Origin: Winogradskya humida
GTDB lineage: Bacteria > Actinomycetota > Actinomycetes > Mycobacteriales > Micromonosporaceae
Direction of reading: 5' to 3'
Assembly (NCBI RefSeq): GCF_016862215.1
Contig: NZ_BOMN01000005.1
Span: 1-64,000 of the forward strand
DNA: 64,000 nucleotides
Numbering within the stretch: the stretch's first letter is position 1; each line of letters starts with the position of its first letter. Below the pieces are notes generated by a model. That model was not told where the DNA came from, ran no database searches, and was given only the letters and a program-made list of their open reading frames with translations. Position numbers and translations under genes: made by a program. Positions 7,918 through 17,600 of this stretch are shown here, one piece after another.

Positions 7918-10900
7918 ATGGATCCGCTGGCCGTTGTCCTGCTCCGCCGAACCAGCCGGGTGGCCGTCACCGCTTCCGGCCTTCTCGCCGCGCCGGCAGA
8001 TGGGGGCGCCTGGGTTGCCGCGCTGGAGGCCGATCTGGCCGGGCGGGGCTGGCTGTTGCGCAACGACCTCCGGCTCGCCGCCGCGCGCCTGCCCGCAACG
8101 GTCCGGGTCCAGTGGGCGGACTGGCTGCTCGCCACCGTCGACGAGCTGGTCGGTGCGGACCGTCCGATGCTGCCGCTCTACCGGTCGTTCCCCGACACAC
8201 CCCGCAACCCCGAAGCGGTGTACGTACGCCGTCTGCTCACCCATCTTTTCGCCGTGCCCGGCGCGCCCTGCGTGCTGTGCGGCCGCCCGGACGAGGGCGC
8301 CCCGCTGGACCCGTGCGGACACCTCGTCTGCACCGGCTGTTTCCCGCCGGCCGAGTTCTCCGCGTGCCCGATCTGCGGCCGCCGGGTCGCCGCGGAATCG
8401 CACTACCTGCCGATCGAACCGCAGCCGCAGGAACGCCCCCTGCTGCGCCGCGTCCTGCCCCGGCTCCCGCAGGGCCGGTCCACGGCCGCCGACGACGAAG
8501 CACTGATCGATGACGACGACGCGCGCCCCCGGCCCGTGGCCCCCGAGCCGGTGCGCATCATCGGACTCGAACCCGCCCCGGACCGCGCCGCCATCGATCT
8601 GCGCGACACGATCGTCGGCCGCCCCGGCGCCCTGAGCGAAGCCGACCGTGCCGACCTCAAGATCCTCGTCACCGCCACCGCCCCCGGCGACCTGGGCTGG
8701 CTGCCCGAGGTGGTGCCCGCTCGCGAGACGCTGGCGTTGCTCATCGCGTGGGCGCTGCACGCTTCGGCGCTCACCGGCGGCTTCCCGATTGTGCTGGCTG
8801 CCGCTCGGGAGCGGTGGGGGACGGCGACGGATGTGGCTCGGGCGCTGTGGGCGTACTCAGGTGGGGATCCGGGGTTGATCCTGCCCAGCGGGCCGTCTCT
8901 CGCTTTCGACCTGCCTCCGGTCACCGTGCCGGTCGCGCGGGTGCGGGCGCTGCCCCGGCCGCTGCGCCGTGCCGTGCTGGCACACCTCGACTCCCTCGGC
9001 GCCGCCGTCGCGGCGGAGGACATGCGGCGACATCCGACGGTGTGGAAGCGGCTCGGCGAAAAGCTGCACCCCCACGAGAAGATCGCCGCGCACCCCCGGG
9101 CCGCGGTCGCCTTCGCCGCGCTGCGAGACACCCGCACCTCCCCGGCCAGCACCCTGGGCACCGCCATCACCGAAGCCTGCGCCCGCGAACCCCGCCACCT
9201 GATCCGCACCGAACACCCCGGCGGCACGATCTCCGTCACCTTGCGCACCCACGCATCCCTTGTGGAGCGAGCGTTCACCGACGGCGACATCGAGGCTGCC
9301 ACCCGGCTGCTCACGGAACGCCCCGGCGACCTGTGGCGCCGCACCGACCAGCTCCTGCGCGGCGACCCCTCCACGCATGCCGCAGTCCTGGCCGCACTGC
9401 ACAAAACCGCGGCCCGGGTGGCACCCGCTGTCCTCACGGCGACCTCCGCCGAGCTCCACAACCGATCTCTCACGGTACGCGCAACGCCCGCCCAACTCGC
9501 CTCAGTCGCCCGAGCCCGAGCCCGAGCCGCCGCACAGGCACTGCGCACCGGTTCCGGTTCCATACCCCGCCCCGCCGCTACAGCCGACACATTCAGCTCA
9601 CTGGGCGCCGCCCTCCGCGCCGCCGCCGAACGCCTGGGCTACCACCCCGGAACGGCTGCCCCTTCAACCCCTTCAACGCCGACCGCTGACGGGCCGGCAC
9701 CCCACACGGAATCGGCGCCCCACCCGGATGCGTCGCCGCTTGCCGAAGCGTCGCCCCTTGCCGAAGCGTCGCCCCTCATCGAAGCGTCGCCCCAGACCGA
9801 GCAGGCGCTCCCCGACGAGCACGGGCTTCCCGATCAGCCGGCTCTTGCTGCGGTGATGGGCATGCCGCGGCGGATCTTTTTCCCCAGCGGCGGCGTGGTC
9901 ACGACCTGGACCGAGCCGGAACGCCGCAAACCCCTGCCCGCCGAAGCGATCGACGCCGTCCGCGCACTGGTCGACACCGAGCTGACCCGCCGCGCGGCCC
10001 GCGACGGGAACGAACGCTTCGACATCGCCGTCATCGATGCCGCCCTCGCCGAGGTGCCGGCCCCGATGCGCGAGCGCGGCGCCTCGGCCCAGCTCGCGGG
10101 CTGGCCGCGCGGCAGTATCCGGCGCCTGCCCACCGGTAATGTGCTGCGGCTCTTCCTGCACTGGCAGGACGCGGGCAAGAACCGGGTCGACCTGGATCTG
10201 TCCTGCGCGTTCTTCGACAGCGAGTGGCGGCGGATCGGGCACTGCGACTACACCAACCTGCGCTTCGCCGATGATGCCGCGGTGCACTCCGGCGACCTGA
10301 CCTCCGCGCCGCCCCCGCTCGGCGCGACCGAGTACCTCGACCTGAACCTGGAGCAGCTGACGGCGAAGGGCGCCCAGTACGCCGTACCCGTCGTCCTCAG
10401 CTTCAACGCAGTGCCCTTCGAGGCGCTCGGGGAGGCTTTCGCCGGGCTGATGCTGCCGCTCCCCCGCGGCCGGCAGTTCGACGGCGCCCGCGTCGCGCAA
10501 CGCTTCGACCTGCAGGGCAACGCCCGGATGCTGATGCCGATGGTCGTCGATCTCACCGACCGCCGGCTGCTCTGGACGGACCTCACCCTCAACGGCATCG
10601 GGTACGGCCACAGCGTCGGCCGCCACGGTGACCAGCTCGGCCGGGCCGCCGCGGACCAGTGGGACCATTTCCTGGGCGGCCACCGCACGACCCTGCTCGA
10701 CCTGACGTCCTGGCACGCGGCCGCCCGCGCCGGCCGGGTCCTGGTGGTGCATCGCGACGGGACCTGCTCCGAGGTGGCTCCCGAGGCCTCCGCCATCCGC
10801 GCGGCAGCCGCCGCCGCGACCGGCCCGCTGCCCGGGTTACCCGATCTCACCGGCCTGCGCGCGCTGGCCGGCACGTCCGACGCCGCCGACCTGCACCGCC

Positions 10901-11013
10901 TGATCCCGCACCGGCCCGGTCCCGGATCGGTGGCGCTGACCGTGACGGGCACGCCGGGTGAAGCATGGACCGCCGTCGGCGCGGGCGATCTGCTGGCCCG
11001 GCTGCTGCCCTGA
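7918..11013 (+). CDS. RING-finger protein with TerD-like C-terminal domain (SCO0854-like)
   Basis: A 1031-residue protein. Residues 118-153 form a textbook C3HC4 RING: C118-x2-C121-x11-C133-x-H135-x2-C138-x2-C141-x8-C150-x2-C153, which would bind two zinc ions. It matches what I recall as the MXAN_6230/SCO0854 RING family. A helical middle region and an Ala/Pro/Glu linker with repeated ASPLAE units (about 600-630) lead to a beta-rich C-terminal part whose motifs (RVDLDLSCAFFD, AVHSGDL, VVLSFNAVPFE) resemble the tellurite-resistance TerD fold. RING domains usually bind E2 ubiquitin-type enzymes, and no E1/E2 is nearby. The pairing suggests a stress or conflict role, which is inference. The domain architecture is clear; the function is unknown. 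Confidence 0.85.
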   Translation: MDPLAVVLLRRTSRVAVTASGLLAAPADGGAWVAALEADLAGRGWLLRNDLRLAAARLPATVRVQWADWLLATVDELVGADRPMLPLYRSFPDTPRNPEAVYVRRLLTHLFAVPGAPCVLCGRPDEGAPLDPCGHLVCTGCFPPAEFSACPICGRRVAAESHYLPIEPQPQERPLLRRVLPRLPQGRSTAADDEALIDDDDARPRPVAPEPVRIIGLEPAPDRAAIDLRDTIVGRPGALSEADRADLKILVTATAPGDLGWLPEVVPARETLALLIAWALHASALTGGFPIVLAAARERWGTATDVARALWAYSGGDPGLILPSGPSLAFDLPPVTVPVARVRALPRPLRRAVLAHLDSLGAAVAAEDMRRHPTVWKRLGEKLHPHEKIAAHPRAAVAFAALRDTRTSPASTLGTAITEACAREPRHLIRTEHPGGTISVTLRTHASLVERAFTDGDIEAATRLLTERPGDLWRRTDQLLRGDPSTHAAVLAALHKTAARVAPAVLTATSAELHNRSLTVRATPAQLASVARARARAAAQALRTGSGSIPRPAATADTFSSLGAALRAAAERLGYHPGTAAPSTPSTPTADGPAPHTESAPHPDASPLAEASPLAEASPLIEASPQTEQALPDEHGLPDQPALAAVMGMPRRIFFPSGGVVTTWTEPERRKPLPAEAIDAVRALVDTELTRRAARDGNERFDIAVIDAALAEVPAPMRERGASAQLAGWPRGSIRRLPTGNVLRLFLHWQDAGKNRVDLDLSCAFFDSEWRRIGHCDYTNLRFADDAAVHSGDLTSAPPPLGATEYLDLNLEQLTAKGAQYAVPVVLSFNAVPFEALGEAFAGLMLPLPRGRQFDGARVAQRFDLQGNARMLMPMVVDLTDRRLLWTDLTLNGIGYGHSVGRHGDQLGRAAADQWDHFLGGHRTTLLDLTSWHAAARAGRVLVVHRDGTCSEVAPEASAIRAAAAAATGPLPGLPDLTGLRALAGTSDAADLHRLIPHRPGPGSVALTVTGTPGEAWTAVGAGDLLARLLP

Positions 11014-11039
11014 CCGGCGTGGCAAGCTAACGTGCGCCG

Positions 11040-11441
11040 GTGAGCGACACGCCGCTGTCGGATGTCATGGCAGAGTACGCGGACACCAAGGACCCCCAGA
11101 CCTTCGCCCGTTTCGTGGAGCTTTTCGCCGCCTCCACCATCGGCATCGTGACCCATGGTGAACGACTCGGCGCGGGCATGACCACGTACGGTGACGGCAA
11201 GAGCCGCATCCTCTCCTTCGCCGACTCGGACGCGCGCTCCCGATGGGCCGCCGGGCGCTACAACGCGGGCGTGCAGGGCGCGATGCTGCTACGAATGGCG
11301 GCCGACAACCCCTGCGAGGGCATCCTCGTCAACTGCGCCACCCGCGAGATCAGCCTCGTCATCGACCGCGACACCGCCCGGGCAGCGCTCAACCCGCCCC
11401 CGAAGAAAACTCCGTGGTGGAAGCGCGGCAAGGTCGGCTAG
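11040..11441 (+). CDS. SseB-like small protein
   Basis: A 133-residue protein with a GTG start 26 bases after the RING gene. The pattern (DPQTFARFVELFAASTIGIVTHG, then a segment on filling or grading numeric values and ending VNCATREISLVIDRDTA) resembles SseB N-terminal-domain proteins common in actinobacteria. The C-terminus is basic (PWWKRGK). Function is unknown. It is co-directional with the RING gene and the EF-G-binding gene and may share their transcript. Confidence 0.6.
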   Translation: MSDTPLSDVMAEYADTKDPQTFARFVELFAASTIGIVTHGERLGAGMTTYGDGKSRILSFADSDARSRWAAGRYNAGVQGAMLLRMAADNPCEGILVNCATREISLVIDRDTARAALNPPPKKTPWWKRGKVG

Positions 11442-11451
11442 CTTGCGCGGC

Positions 11452-11949
11452 ATGGAACCAATCGGAGAGAAGGAGATCCGGGCCTCCTTCATCAACTGCA
11501 GCAAGGGCGAGGCCAGCCGGATCAAGCTGCCGCCCGGCACCGTGGCCTGGGACGACCTGGACTTCCTCGCCTGGACCGACCCGGGCGCCCCGCTGCGGGC
11601 ACTGTTGGTCGTGCCGGGCGCGGACGGGCCGGTCGGCATGGTCCTGCGGCGCCCGGAGGCACGGCGGGTCACCGCGATGCGGTCCAGCATGTGCCAGGTG
11701 TGCCTGACCGACCACGCGGGTTCGGGGGTGGCCCTCTTCGTGGCGCCGCTCGCCGGGGCCTCAGGACGCAACGGCAACACGGTCGGTCAGTACATCTGCG
11801 CTGACCTGGCGTGCTCGCTGTACCTGCGCGGCAAACGGCAACCGAAGATGCGCCTGATCCGCCGGGAGGAAACCCTCAGCCTCCAGGAACGCATCGACCG
11901 CGCCCTCACCAACCTGGCGGCCTTCACCGACCGGGTCGCGGCCGGCTGA
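11452..11949 (+). CDS. FBP/FusB-type EF-G-binding zinc-finger protein
   Basis: A 165-residue protein of the FBP_C family. An N-terminal helical part leads to a C-terminal treble-clef-like zinc finger with MCQVCLTDH and CADLACSLYLRGK, the four Cys expected for zinc binding. Characterised relatives (FusB/FusC in staphylococci) bind elongation factor G and release it from stalled ribosomes, giving fusidic acid resistance. Actinobacterial copies are chromosomal and of unknown role. ATG 11452 lies ten bases after the previous stop. A perfect terminator hairpin follows at 12000-12022. Confidence 0.8.
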   Translation: MEPIGEKEIRASFINCSKGEASRIKLPPGTVAWDDLDFLAWTDPGAPLRALLVVPGADGPVGMVLRRPEARRVTAMRSSMCQVCLTDHAGSGVALFVAPLAGASGRNGNTVGQYICADLACSLYLRGKRQPKMRLIRREETLSLQERIDRALTNLAAFTDRVAAG

Positions 11950-11999
11950 TGCCCACCAAAGCCGCCAGACGCAGCCCCACAGCAGCCCGTGTGAGACCG

Positions 12000-12022
12000 A
12001 GCCCCGCCCGATCGGCGGGGCT
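12000..12022 (+). terminator. Intrinsic terminator after the FBP gene
   Basis: Perfect 9-bp stem AGCCCCGCC / GGCGGGGCT with a 5-base loop, followed by TCTTC. It sits 50 bases after the FBP stop and separates it from the antitoxin-like gene. Confidence 0.8.
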
Positions 12023-12048
12023 TCTTCGTCTCCCGGCAGGACCTGCCT

Positions 12049-12068
12049 TATCTGAACTAGTTCAGATA
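12049..12068. promoter_or_regulatory. Perfect 20-bp palindrome, likely antitoxin operator
   Basis: TATCTGAACTAGTTCAGATA is a perfect palindrome ending 11 bases before the start at 12080. Position and symmetry fit autoregulation by the antitoxin-like protein. Confidence 0.75.
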
Positions 12069-12079
12069 CACTGAGAGGC

Positions 12080-12544
12080 ATGTCGGTGCAAAGTTTCTCG
12101 TACAGCGCCTTCCTGCGAGGGCCCTCTCAAATCCTGCCGTCGCTCACCGACGCTGATGTCATCCTCGAGCGCCGGGACGAGGAAAACCTCATCCTCACCC
12201 GAGCCGAGCGGTTCGACGCTGCCGCCACCGGGCTCCGCTTCGCGGCACGCTCACTGGCCATCCTCGCCCGCCGCCACCGCGAGCTGGCCGAAGAGGCACT
12301 AGCCGAGGAATTGCCCTGGCTGACCTGGCTACCCGCTGAGGAACGTCTCACCTGCGTGCGCGAACTGCTCGCCGACCTCATGGCAGGCGCCGACACCGGC
12401 CTCCTCGTCCCCTTCGCCCGCAATCTTGCTTCCTGGCGTTCCACCGCCGAGGCGTGGTCTGACCCACAGCTCGCCCGAGAGCTACAAGGCCCGTTCGACG
12501 GCGACGGCCCCGCCATCGAACGCCCGGGGGAGAACCTCGCATGA
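12080..12544 (+). CDS. Antitoxin-like protein of a type II toxin-antitoxin pair
   Basis: A 154-residue protein. The N-terminus (FSYSAFLRGPSQILPSLTDADVILERRDEENLILT) reads like a Phd/prevent-host-death antitoxin fold. The helical C-terminus (EEALAEELPWLTWLPAEERLTCVRELLADL) is characteristic of an actinobacterial family usually paired with a RelE-like toxin. A weak ribosome site (GAGAGG) precedes ATG 12080. The downstream toxin frame overlaps by ATGA but is truncated after about 17 residues, so this gene is probably an orphan antitoxin. The palindrome upstream suggests autoregulation. Confidence 0.7.
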   Translation: MSVQSFSYSAFLRGPSQILPSLTDADVILERRDEENLILTRAERFDAAATGLRFAARSLAILARRHRELAEEALAEELPWLTWLPAEERLTCVRELLADLMAGADTGLLVPFARNLASWRSTAEAWSDPQLARELQGPFDGDGPAIERPGENLA

Positions 12545-12591
12545 GCGGACGCGGCGCAGAGCTCCCCCGGCCCAAGCCGTGGACCGTGCGT
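12541..12591 (+). pseudogene. Stump of a RelE-like toxin gene
   Basis: The ATGA overlap with the antitoxin-like gene opens a frame (MSGRGAELPRPKPW.VR) matching the usual first residues of the paired toxin family, in which a Trp-Asp-Val-Arg-Phe segment follows. After about 17 codons the sequence runs straight into the 3' end of the convergent phosphatase gene region, and no toxin body is found in any frame. The frame stays open to 12756 only as a shadow of that gene. Confidence 0.5.
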
Positions 12592-12617
12592 TGTGGATCA
12601 CACGGCCCGTGCGGAGG

Positions 12618-14189
12618 TCAGCTTGTGTGCAGGCGGGAGGAGCCGGCCTCGACCGTGTACGAAGCCGTCGTGGTGACCGGGGCCGTGCGGACCGCGATCG
12701 TCTCCACCGTGCGGGCGTCGGTGCGCCAGGTGCCTGCGTCGAGGGAGCAGCGTAAGTAGCCGCGGCGCGAGCCGTCGAAGTAGCGGACGTGCGGGTTCAG
12801 GGTCGGGTTGAGGGCCTTGATGGGGGCGTCGTAGGCCGCTGGGAAGTCGGAGCTGATCGACGTGGCGGTGAATTCGACGGCGACCGGGGTGCAGCCGGGG
12901 TGGTCGAAGTCGAGGTGGAGTTCGCTGAGCCAGGTGGAGTGGATGTCGCCGGCGAGGACGATGGGGTTGGCGACGCGGGCCTGTTTGAGGTGGGTGAGCA
13001 GGCGGGTGCGTTGCGGGGCGTAGCCGTCCCACTGGTCGAGGTTGGCGAGGATCGGTGGGGTGGTGCCGGCCGGGTTGGGGAATTTGACGCGGCTCATCAT
13101 GACCTGCTGGGCGATGACGTTCCAGGTGGCCGGGGAGTTGTCGAGGCCGCCCTTGAGCCAGTGTTCCTGTTCGGCGCCGGTGAGCGTACCCGTGGAATTC
13201 GCCGTGCCCGACTCGAAGAGGCCGAAGTCGCCGGAGAAGCCGCCGGGCTGGTCGGTGCGGTACTGGCGGGTGTCGAGGACGTTGAAGCGGGCCAGCCGGC
13301 CGTAGTCGAAGCGGCGGAAGATGCGCAGGTCGGGGCTGCCGGGGCGGAGGTTCGCGCGGATCGGCATGTGCTCGTAGTAGGCCTGGTACGCGGCGGCGCG
13401 CTGGCGGGCGAACCGCTGGGCGCTCTGGTGGGCGGCGCCGGTGTCGTCGATCTCGTCGACCAGGCTCGCGTAGTTGTTCTCGGTCTCGTGGTCGTCCCAC
13501 GTGACGATCCACGGGAACGCCGCGTGCGCGGCCTGCAGGGCGGGGTCGCTCTTGTACTGGGCGTGCCGGGCGCGGTAGTCGTTCAGCGTGACCAGCTGGG
13601 AGAGCCCGGGGGTTTCCGGGGTGGTGTGGCGGCGGTCGGCGTAGCGGCTCGACGGGTCGTACTCGTAGATGTAGTCACCCAGGTGCAGGACGACGTCGAG
13701 GTTCTCGTCGGCGAGGGCGCGGTAGGCCGGCCAGTATCCGTTCTGGAAGTCCTGGCAGTTGACGATGCCGAAGCTCAGATGACCACGGGCATTTCTGGCA
13801 GGGGCCGTCTTGGTACGCCCGACCGGGCTGACCTCGCCGAGCGCACGGAACCGGTAGAAGTATTCACGGCCCGCCTCGAGCCCCCGGGCGTCGACGTGCA
13901 CGGAGTGCGCCAGCTCCGGCCGGGCCTCGACCCGGCCGGAGCGCACGATGTGCCGGAAGCGTTCGTCCCGCGCGATCTGCCAGCTCACCTGGACGGGGTG
14001 CCGCGTCCAGCCGCCGGAGCCGAGCAGCCGGGTCCAGAGGATGACGCCGTCGGGCAGCGGGTCACCACTGGCAACCCCGAGCGTGAACGGGCCGGGCCCG
14101 GAGTGCGGTGCGGCGAAGGCCGCCGGGCCGGTCGCGATGATTCCCGCGCTGACCACGGCTCCCGTGAGTACGTGTCGGCGAGTGAGCAC
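12618..14189 (-). CDS. phoD: PhoD-family alkaline phosphatase/phosphodiesterase (Tat-exported)
   Basis: A 523-residue secreted enzyme. The N-terminus TRRHVLTGAVVSAG...AFAA is a Tat-type signal with twin Arg. Next is the PhoD N-terminal beta domain (FTLGVASGDPLPDGVILWTRL), then the metallophosphatase core: LHLGDYIYE, VTWDDHETENNY and LAGDIHSTW. These supply the Asp, Asn and His ligands for the Fe/Ca centre. It releases phosphate from mono- and diesters outside the cell. A GTG start at 14189 follows GGGGAGG closely. No PHO box that I can recognise is present, although PhoD genes are usually phosphate-starvation induced. Confidence 0.92.
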   Translation of the reverse strand: MLTRRHVLTGAVVSAGIIATGPAAFAAPHSGPGPFTLGVASGDPLPDGVILWTRLLGSGGWTRHPVQVSWQIARDERFRHIVRSGRVEARPELAHSVHVDARGLEAGREYFYRFRALGEVSPVGRTKTAPARNARGHLSFGIVNCQDFQNGYWPAYRALADENLDVVLHLGDYIYEYDPSSRYADRRHTTPETPGLSQLVTLNDYRARHAQYKSDPALQAAHAAFPWIVTWDDHETENNYASLVDEIDDTGAAHQSAQRFARQRAAAYQAYYEHMPIRANLRPGSPDLRIFRRFDYGRLARFNVLDTRQYRTDQPGGFSGDFGLFESGTANSTGTLTGAEQEHWLKGGLDNSPATWNVIAQQVMMSRVKFPNPAGTTPPILANLDQWDGYAPQRTRLLTHLKQARVANPIVLAGDIHSTWLSELHLDFDHPGCTPVAVEFTATSISSDFPAAYDAPIKALNPTLNPHVRYFDGSRRGYLRCSLDAGTWRTDARTVETIAVRTAPVTTTASYTVEAGSSRLHTS

Positions 14190-14261
14190 AGTGCCTCCCC
14201 AAGGCTGGTGAACGCCCAGACCCTAGGTTTCGGAAGCGAACTGCGGGCGACGCGCAGGCAT

Positions 14262-14651
14262 CTACGCTGCGGCCATCTCGCCTTCGCTGCGCAGGATGCA
14301 GAACTCGTTGCCCTCGGGGTCGGCGAGGACGACCCAGCCCTTGCCGTCGGGGGTGCGCAGGTCGTTCACCTCGGTGGCGCCGATCTCGAGGAGGCGTGCC
14401 AGCTCGGTGTCGCGGTCGCCCTCGACGGGGCGGAGGTCGAAGTGGATGCGGTTCTTGATCTGCTTCTTCTCCGGGACCTCGATGAACAGGACGCGGTGGG
14501 TGCCGTCCGGGGAGAAGATCATGCATTCCTCGTGGCCCGGCAGGTTGGGGTCGGCGGGGTCCTCGTTGTAGCCGAGCACCTTGCGCCAGAAGACGGACTG
14601 CTCGTAGGCGTTGAGCGAGTCCACCGTGGTGTGGGAGATGTAGGAGGTCAT
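14262..14651 (-). CDS. VOC-family (glyoxalase-like) protein
   Basis: A 129-residue single-module vicinal oxygen chelate protein: ISHTTVDSLNAYEQSVFWRKVLGY at the N-terminus, IHFDLRPVEGD in the middle, and WVVLADPEGNEFCIL at the C-terminus, where the His and Glu metal-ligand positions are found. Such proteins are glyoxalases, dioxygenases or drug-binding proteins; the substrate is unknown. Its ATG overlaps the pullulanase stop (ATGA), so it is co-translated with it. Confidence 0.85.
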   Translation of the reverse strand: MTSYISHTTVDSLNAYEQSVFWRKVLGYNEDPADPNLPGHEECMIFSPDGTHRVLFIEVPEKKQIKNRIHFDLRPVEGDRDTELARLLEIGATEVNDLRTPDGKGWVVLADPEGNEFCILRSEGEMAAA

Positions 14652-17600
14652 GCGTTCATCGTCGCAGGGAGTGCGGCGACGTACACGGCCACCGAGCGGG
14701 GTGGCACGGTCAGCGTGCCGGTTGACGGGTCGGCGGTGGCCGTGCGCAGCAGCGGGTCGGCCGACGCCTCCAACGAAGGGTGCAGCGTGAGCGGGAGCCC
14801 GGCGAGCTCGGGCACCTTCTCGACCGCGACCGCGGCAGTGGCGTTGAAGACCGTGACCACGGTGCTCCAGCGGGGGTCGAGGCCGGTGCCGTCGAGACAC
14901 ATGACGATCACGCCGGGGGTCTCGCCGGGGCCGCCGAGCGGGAACGTCAGCCGTCGTTCGACCTCGTCCGCGGTGGGCAGGCCGAAGACCGGCGTGGAGC
15001 GGTGGATGCTCAGCAGTTCGGCGAAGCGGGCCGCGGTCGCGTCGATGATGGCGGCGGCGGGGATGAGGGACGGGTCTGCGAGCAACGGTTGCGCCCACGG
15101 CCAGCGTTCCTCGTTGTCCGACGCCGGGGGCAGGCCCGTGCCGAAGCCGTTGCCGGTGGTGCTGTCCCAGCGGATCTGGTTGAACCAGTCACCGGAGTTG
15201 TAGGAGTTGCGGTCCAGCGACTTGGAGCGCAGCCGCTCGCTGCCGAGGGCGAAGAAGCCGACGCCCTGGCCGAAGATCACCAGGGAGAGGGCGAGCAGCT
15301 GCATCCGGGCCCGCTCGTCCATCGGCAGGTCGCTCGGCAGCTTGAACGCCATCGCGTCGTAGAGGATCTCGTTGTCATGGGCGTCCACATAGGTCACGCA
15401 CTCGGCCGGGCTGGCGGCGTAGCCGCTCGGGGAGCCGTTGTAGTCGATCTGCGATCCGCACTGCGGGGCCCCGGTGTGCGTGACGAAACGGTACGACGCC
15501 AGCGCCCCCGACAGCCCGACCTTGATCCGGTCGTGGACGTGCAGCGGGGTGTCCGAGCCGAGCCCGGTCGCGAAGCCGCGGGTGCCGGGGTCGTTGCCGT
15601 GCGCGGCGCCGCCCCGGGCCGCGTCACGCAGCCGGTCGTCGAAGGTGCCGACCCCGGTGCCGGCCATGTTGACCTGGGTGGCCTGCGCGAATCTTGCGTC
15701 GTACGCGACCTCCCCGAAGTTCCACCCCTCGCCGTACAGATAAACAGAGTCTCCAAGAGCGGCCCGGACGGCCAGGATGTTCGCGCGGGGGTGATGGCCC
15801 ATCAGATCGAAGCGGAAACCGTCCACTTTGTAGTCGCGGGCCCACGTGACGATCGAGTCGACCACGAGCCGGCCCATCATCATGTGCTCGGGCGCGGTGT
15901 TGGAGCAGCACGTGGACTCGGCGACCGTGCCGTCGCCGAGCAGCCGGTGGTAGTAGCCCGGGACGATCCGGTCGAGGACGCTGAGCGGGGCGAGCCCGTC
16001 GGCCATCGTGTGGTTGTAGACGACGTCCATGACCACGCGCAGCCCGGCCGCGTTGAGGGCGGCGACCATCCGGCGGAATTCCAGGATCCGGGCGCTGCCA
16101 TGCGGTTCGCTCGCGAAGCTACCCTCGGGCGCCGTGTAGTGCAGCGGGTCGTAACCCCAGTTGAAACCGTCGGTGTCGGCCACTGCCATCACCGCCGCCT
16201 GCTGCTCGGGAGAGTCAGGAGCAAAAGCCGACAGATCACACTGGGGTACGCCCTGAGCTGCCCGGCTGTCCGGAACAGTCGCGAAGTCGAAGGCGGGAAG
16301 CAGGTGCAGGTGGGTCAGCCCGGCGTCGGCGAGCATCCGCAGATGCCGCATGCCCGCGGTGTCCTCGTCGGTGAAGGCGAGGAACGTGCCGCGGTGCTCC
16401 TCGGGAACCGTGGTGTCAGAGATGGAGAAGTCGCGGACGTGCGCCTCGGCGATCAGGGCCCGGGCCGGGGCGACCGGGGCGGGCTTGACCAGGGTGTCCC
16501 AGCCGGGAGGCTTGAGCGCGGGGTCGTCCAGGTCGACGAGCTGGCTGTGCGTCGAGTCGACGGAGAGCGACAACGAATACGGGTCGGTGACCAGCGTCGT
16601 GACGATCCGCTGTGCGGCGGGGTGCCAGACCTCGACGCGGTAGCGGTAGTAGCGGCCGAGCCATTTCTGCTTCGCGTCGATCGACCAGATGCCGGTGGCG
16701 GCGTCGCGTTCCATCGGCAGGATCCGGAATTCGTCGCTGCCGGGGACGCGGGTCAGCTCCAGCGCGACCGACTTCGCGGTCGGCGCCCACACCCGCAACG
16801 GGCCGAGGCCGGCGTCGAAGGCGTCCGCGTACAGGTCGTCGAGGACGCCGGGCAGCTGCACGGCGGTCAGGGCGACGACCCGGCCGTCGTGGTCGCGGCC
16901 GGTCACGAGGAGCTGGCCGCGCAGCACGTGACCGAGGCCGGCGTCGGCGAGCTCGGGCACCGCGAACGCCCTGTATGCGCGCAGGTGCGGAAACTTGCGG
17001 CTCTGAGCCTGGAACAGCCCGCCGGGACGCGGGACGAGCGGCAGCGTCTCGTGCTCGCCGGTCAGCTCGTCGCCGTCGCGGCGCAGGCTGCCGTCGGCTG
17101 ACGCGACCAGGGTGAACGACGCCGCGAGGCCTGCCAGCGCGGCGGGCAGGGCGATCGTGGTGCGGTCGACGAAGACCGCCAGCGCGCGGGCCGGGTCGAG
17201 CTCGGGGCCGAGGGTTCCCAGGTCGGGACGCACGGGCGCGGGCTCACCGGAGAGCAGCCACACCTCGCGGCTCACGGTCAGGTCGAGGCGCTGGTCGTCC
17301 GGCAGGTCCTTGCGGTCACCGTGGTGAAGCACGAAACGTACGCCGACCGCATCGTCGCGCACCGGGATCTCGAAGACGGCGCCGAAGCTGTCGAAACGGG
17401 CCGGCGCTGTGGGCGTACCCCACCGGGGCTTGGCAGGGGTGCCCTCCCAGGCGTGCGCGCCCCACCCTGCGTAATCACCGTCGGGGCGGCGGAAGTGAAT
17501 GACGGCGTAGCCGGCGGCGGTGTCCTCCTCGTGCTCCTGGGTGAGCGCGATGTCCGGGTCGCCGGCCCGCAGCCAGATCTCGGGCGTGACGCCGGGGTCC

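Noticed and set aside
12541..12756. Full toxin gene after the antitoxin
   Set aside because: The open frame to 12756 is only similar to the toxin family for about 17 residues; the rest is antisense to PhoD.
12789..15203. 804-codon plus-strand ORF
   Set aside because: Lies antisense to PhoD, VOC and pullulanase, with Val/Gly/Arg-rich translation and no motifs.
14780..17101. 773-codon plus-strand ORF
   Set aside because: Antisense shadow of the pullulanase gene, which has all catalytic motifs.
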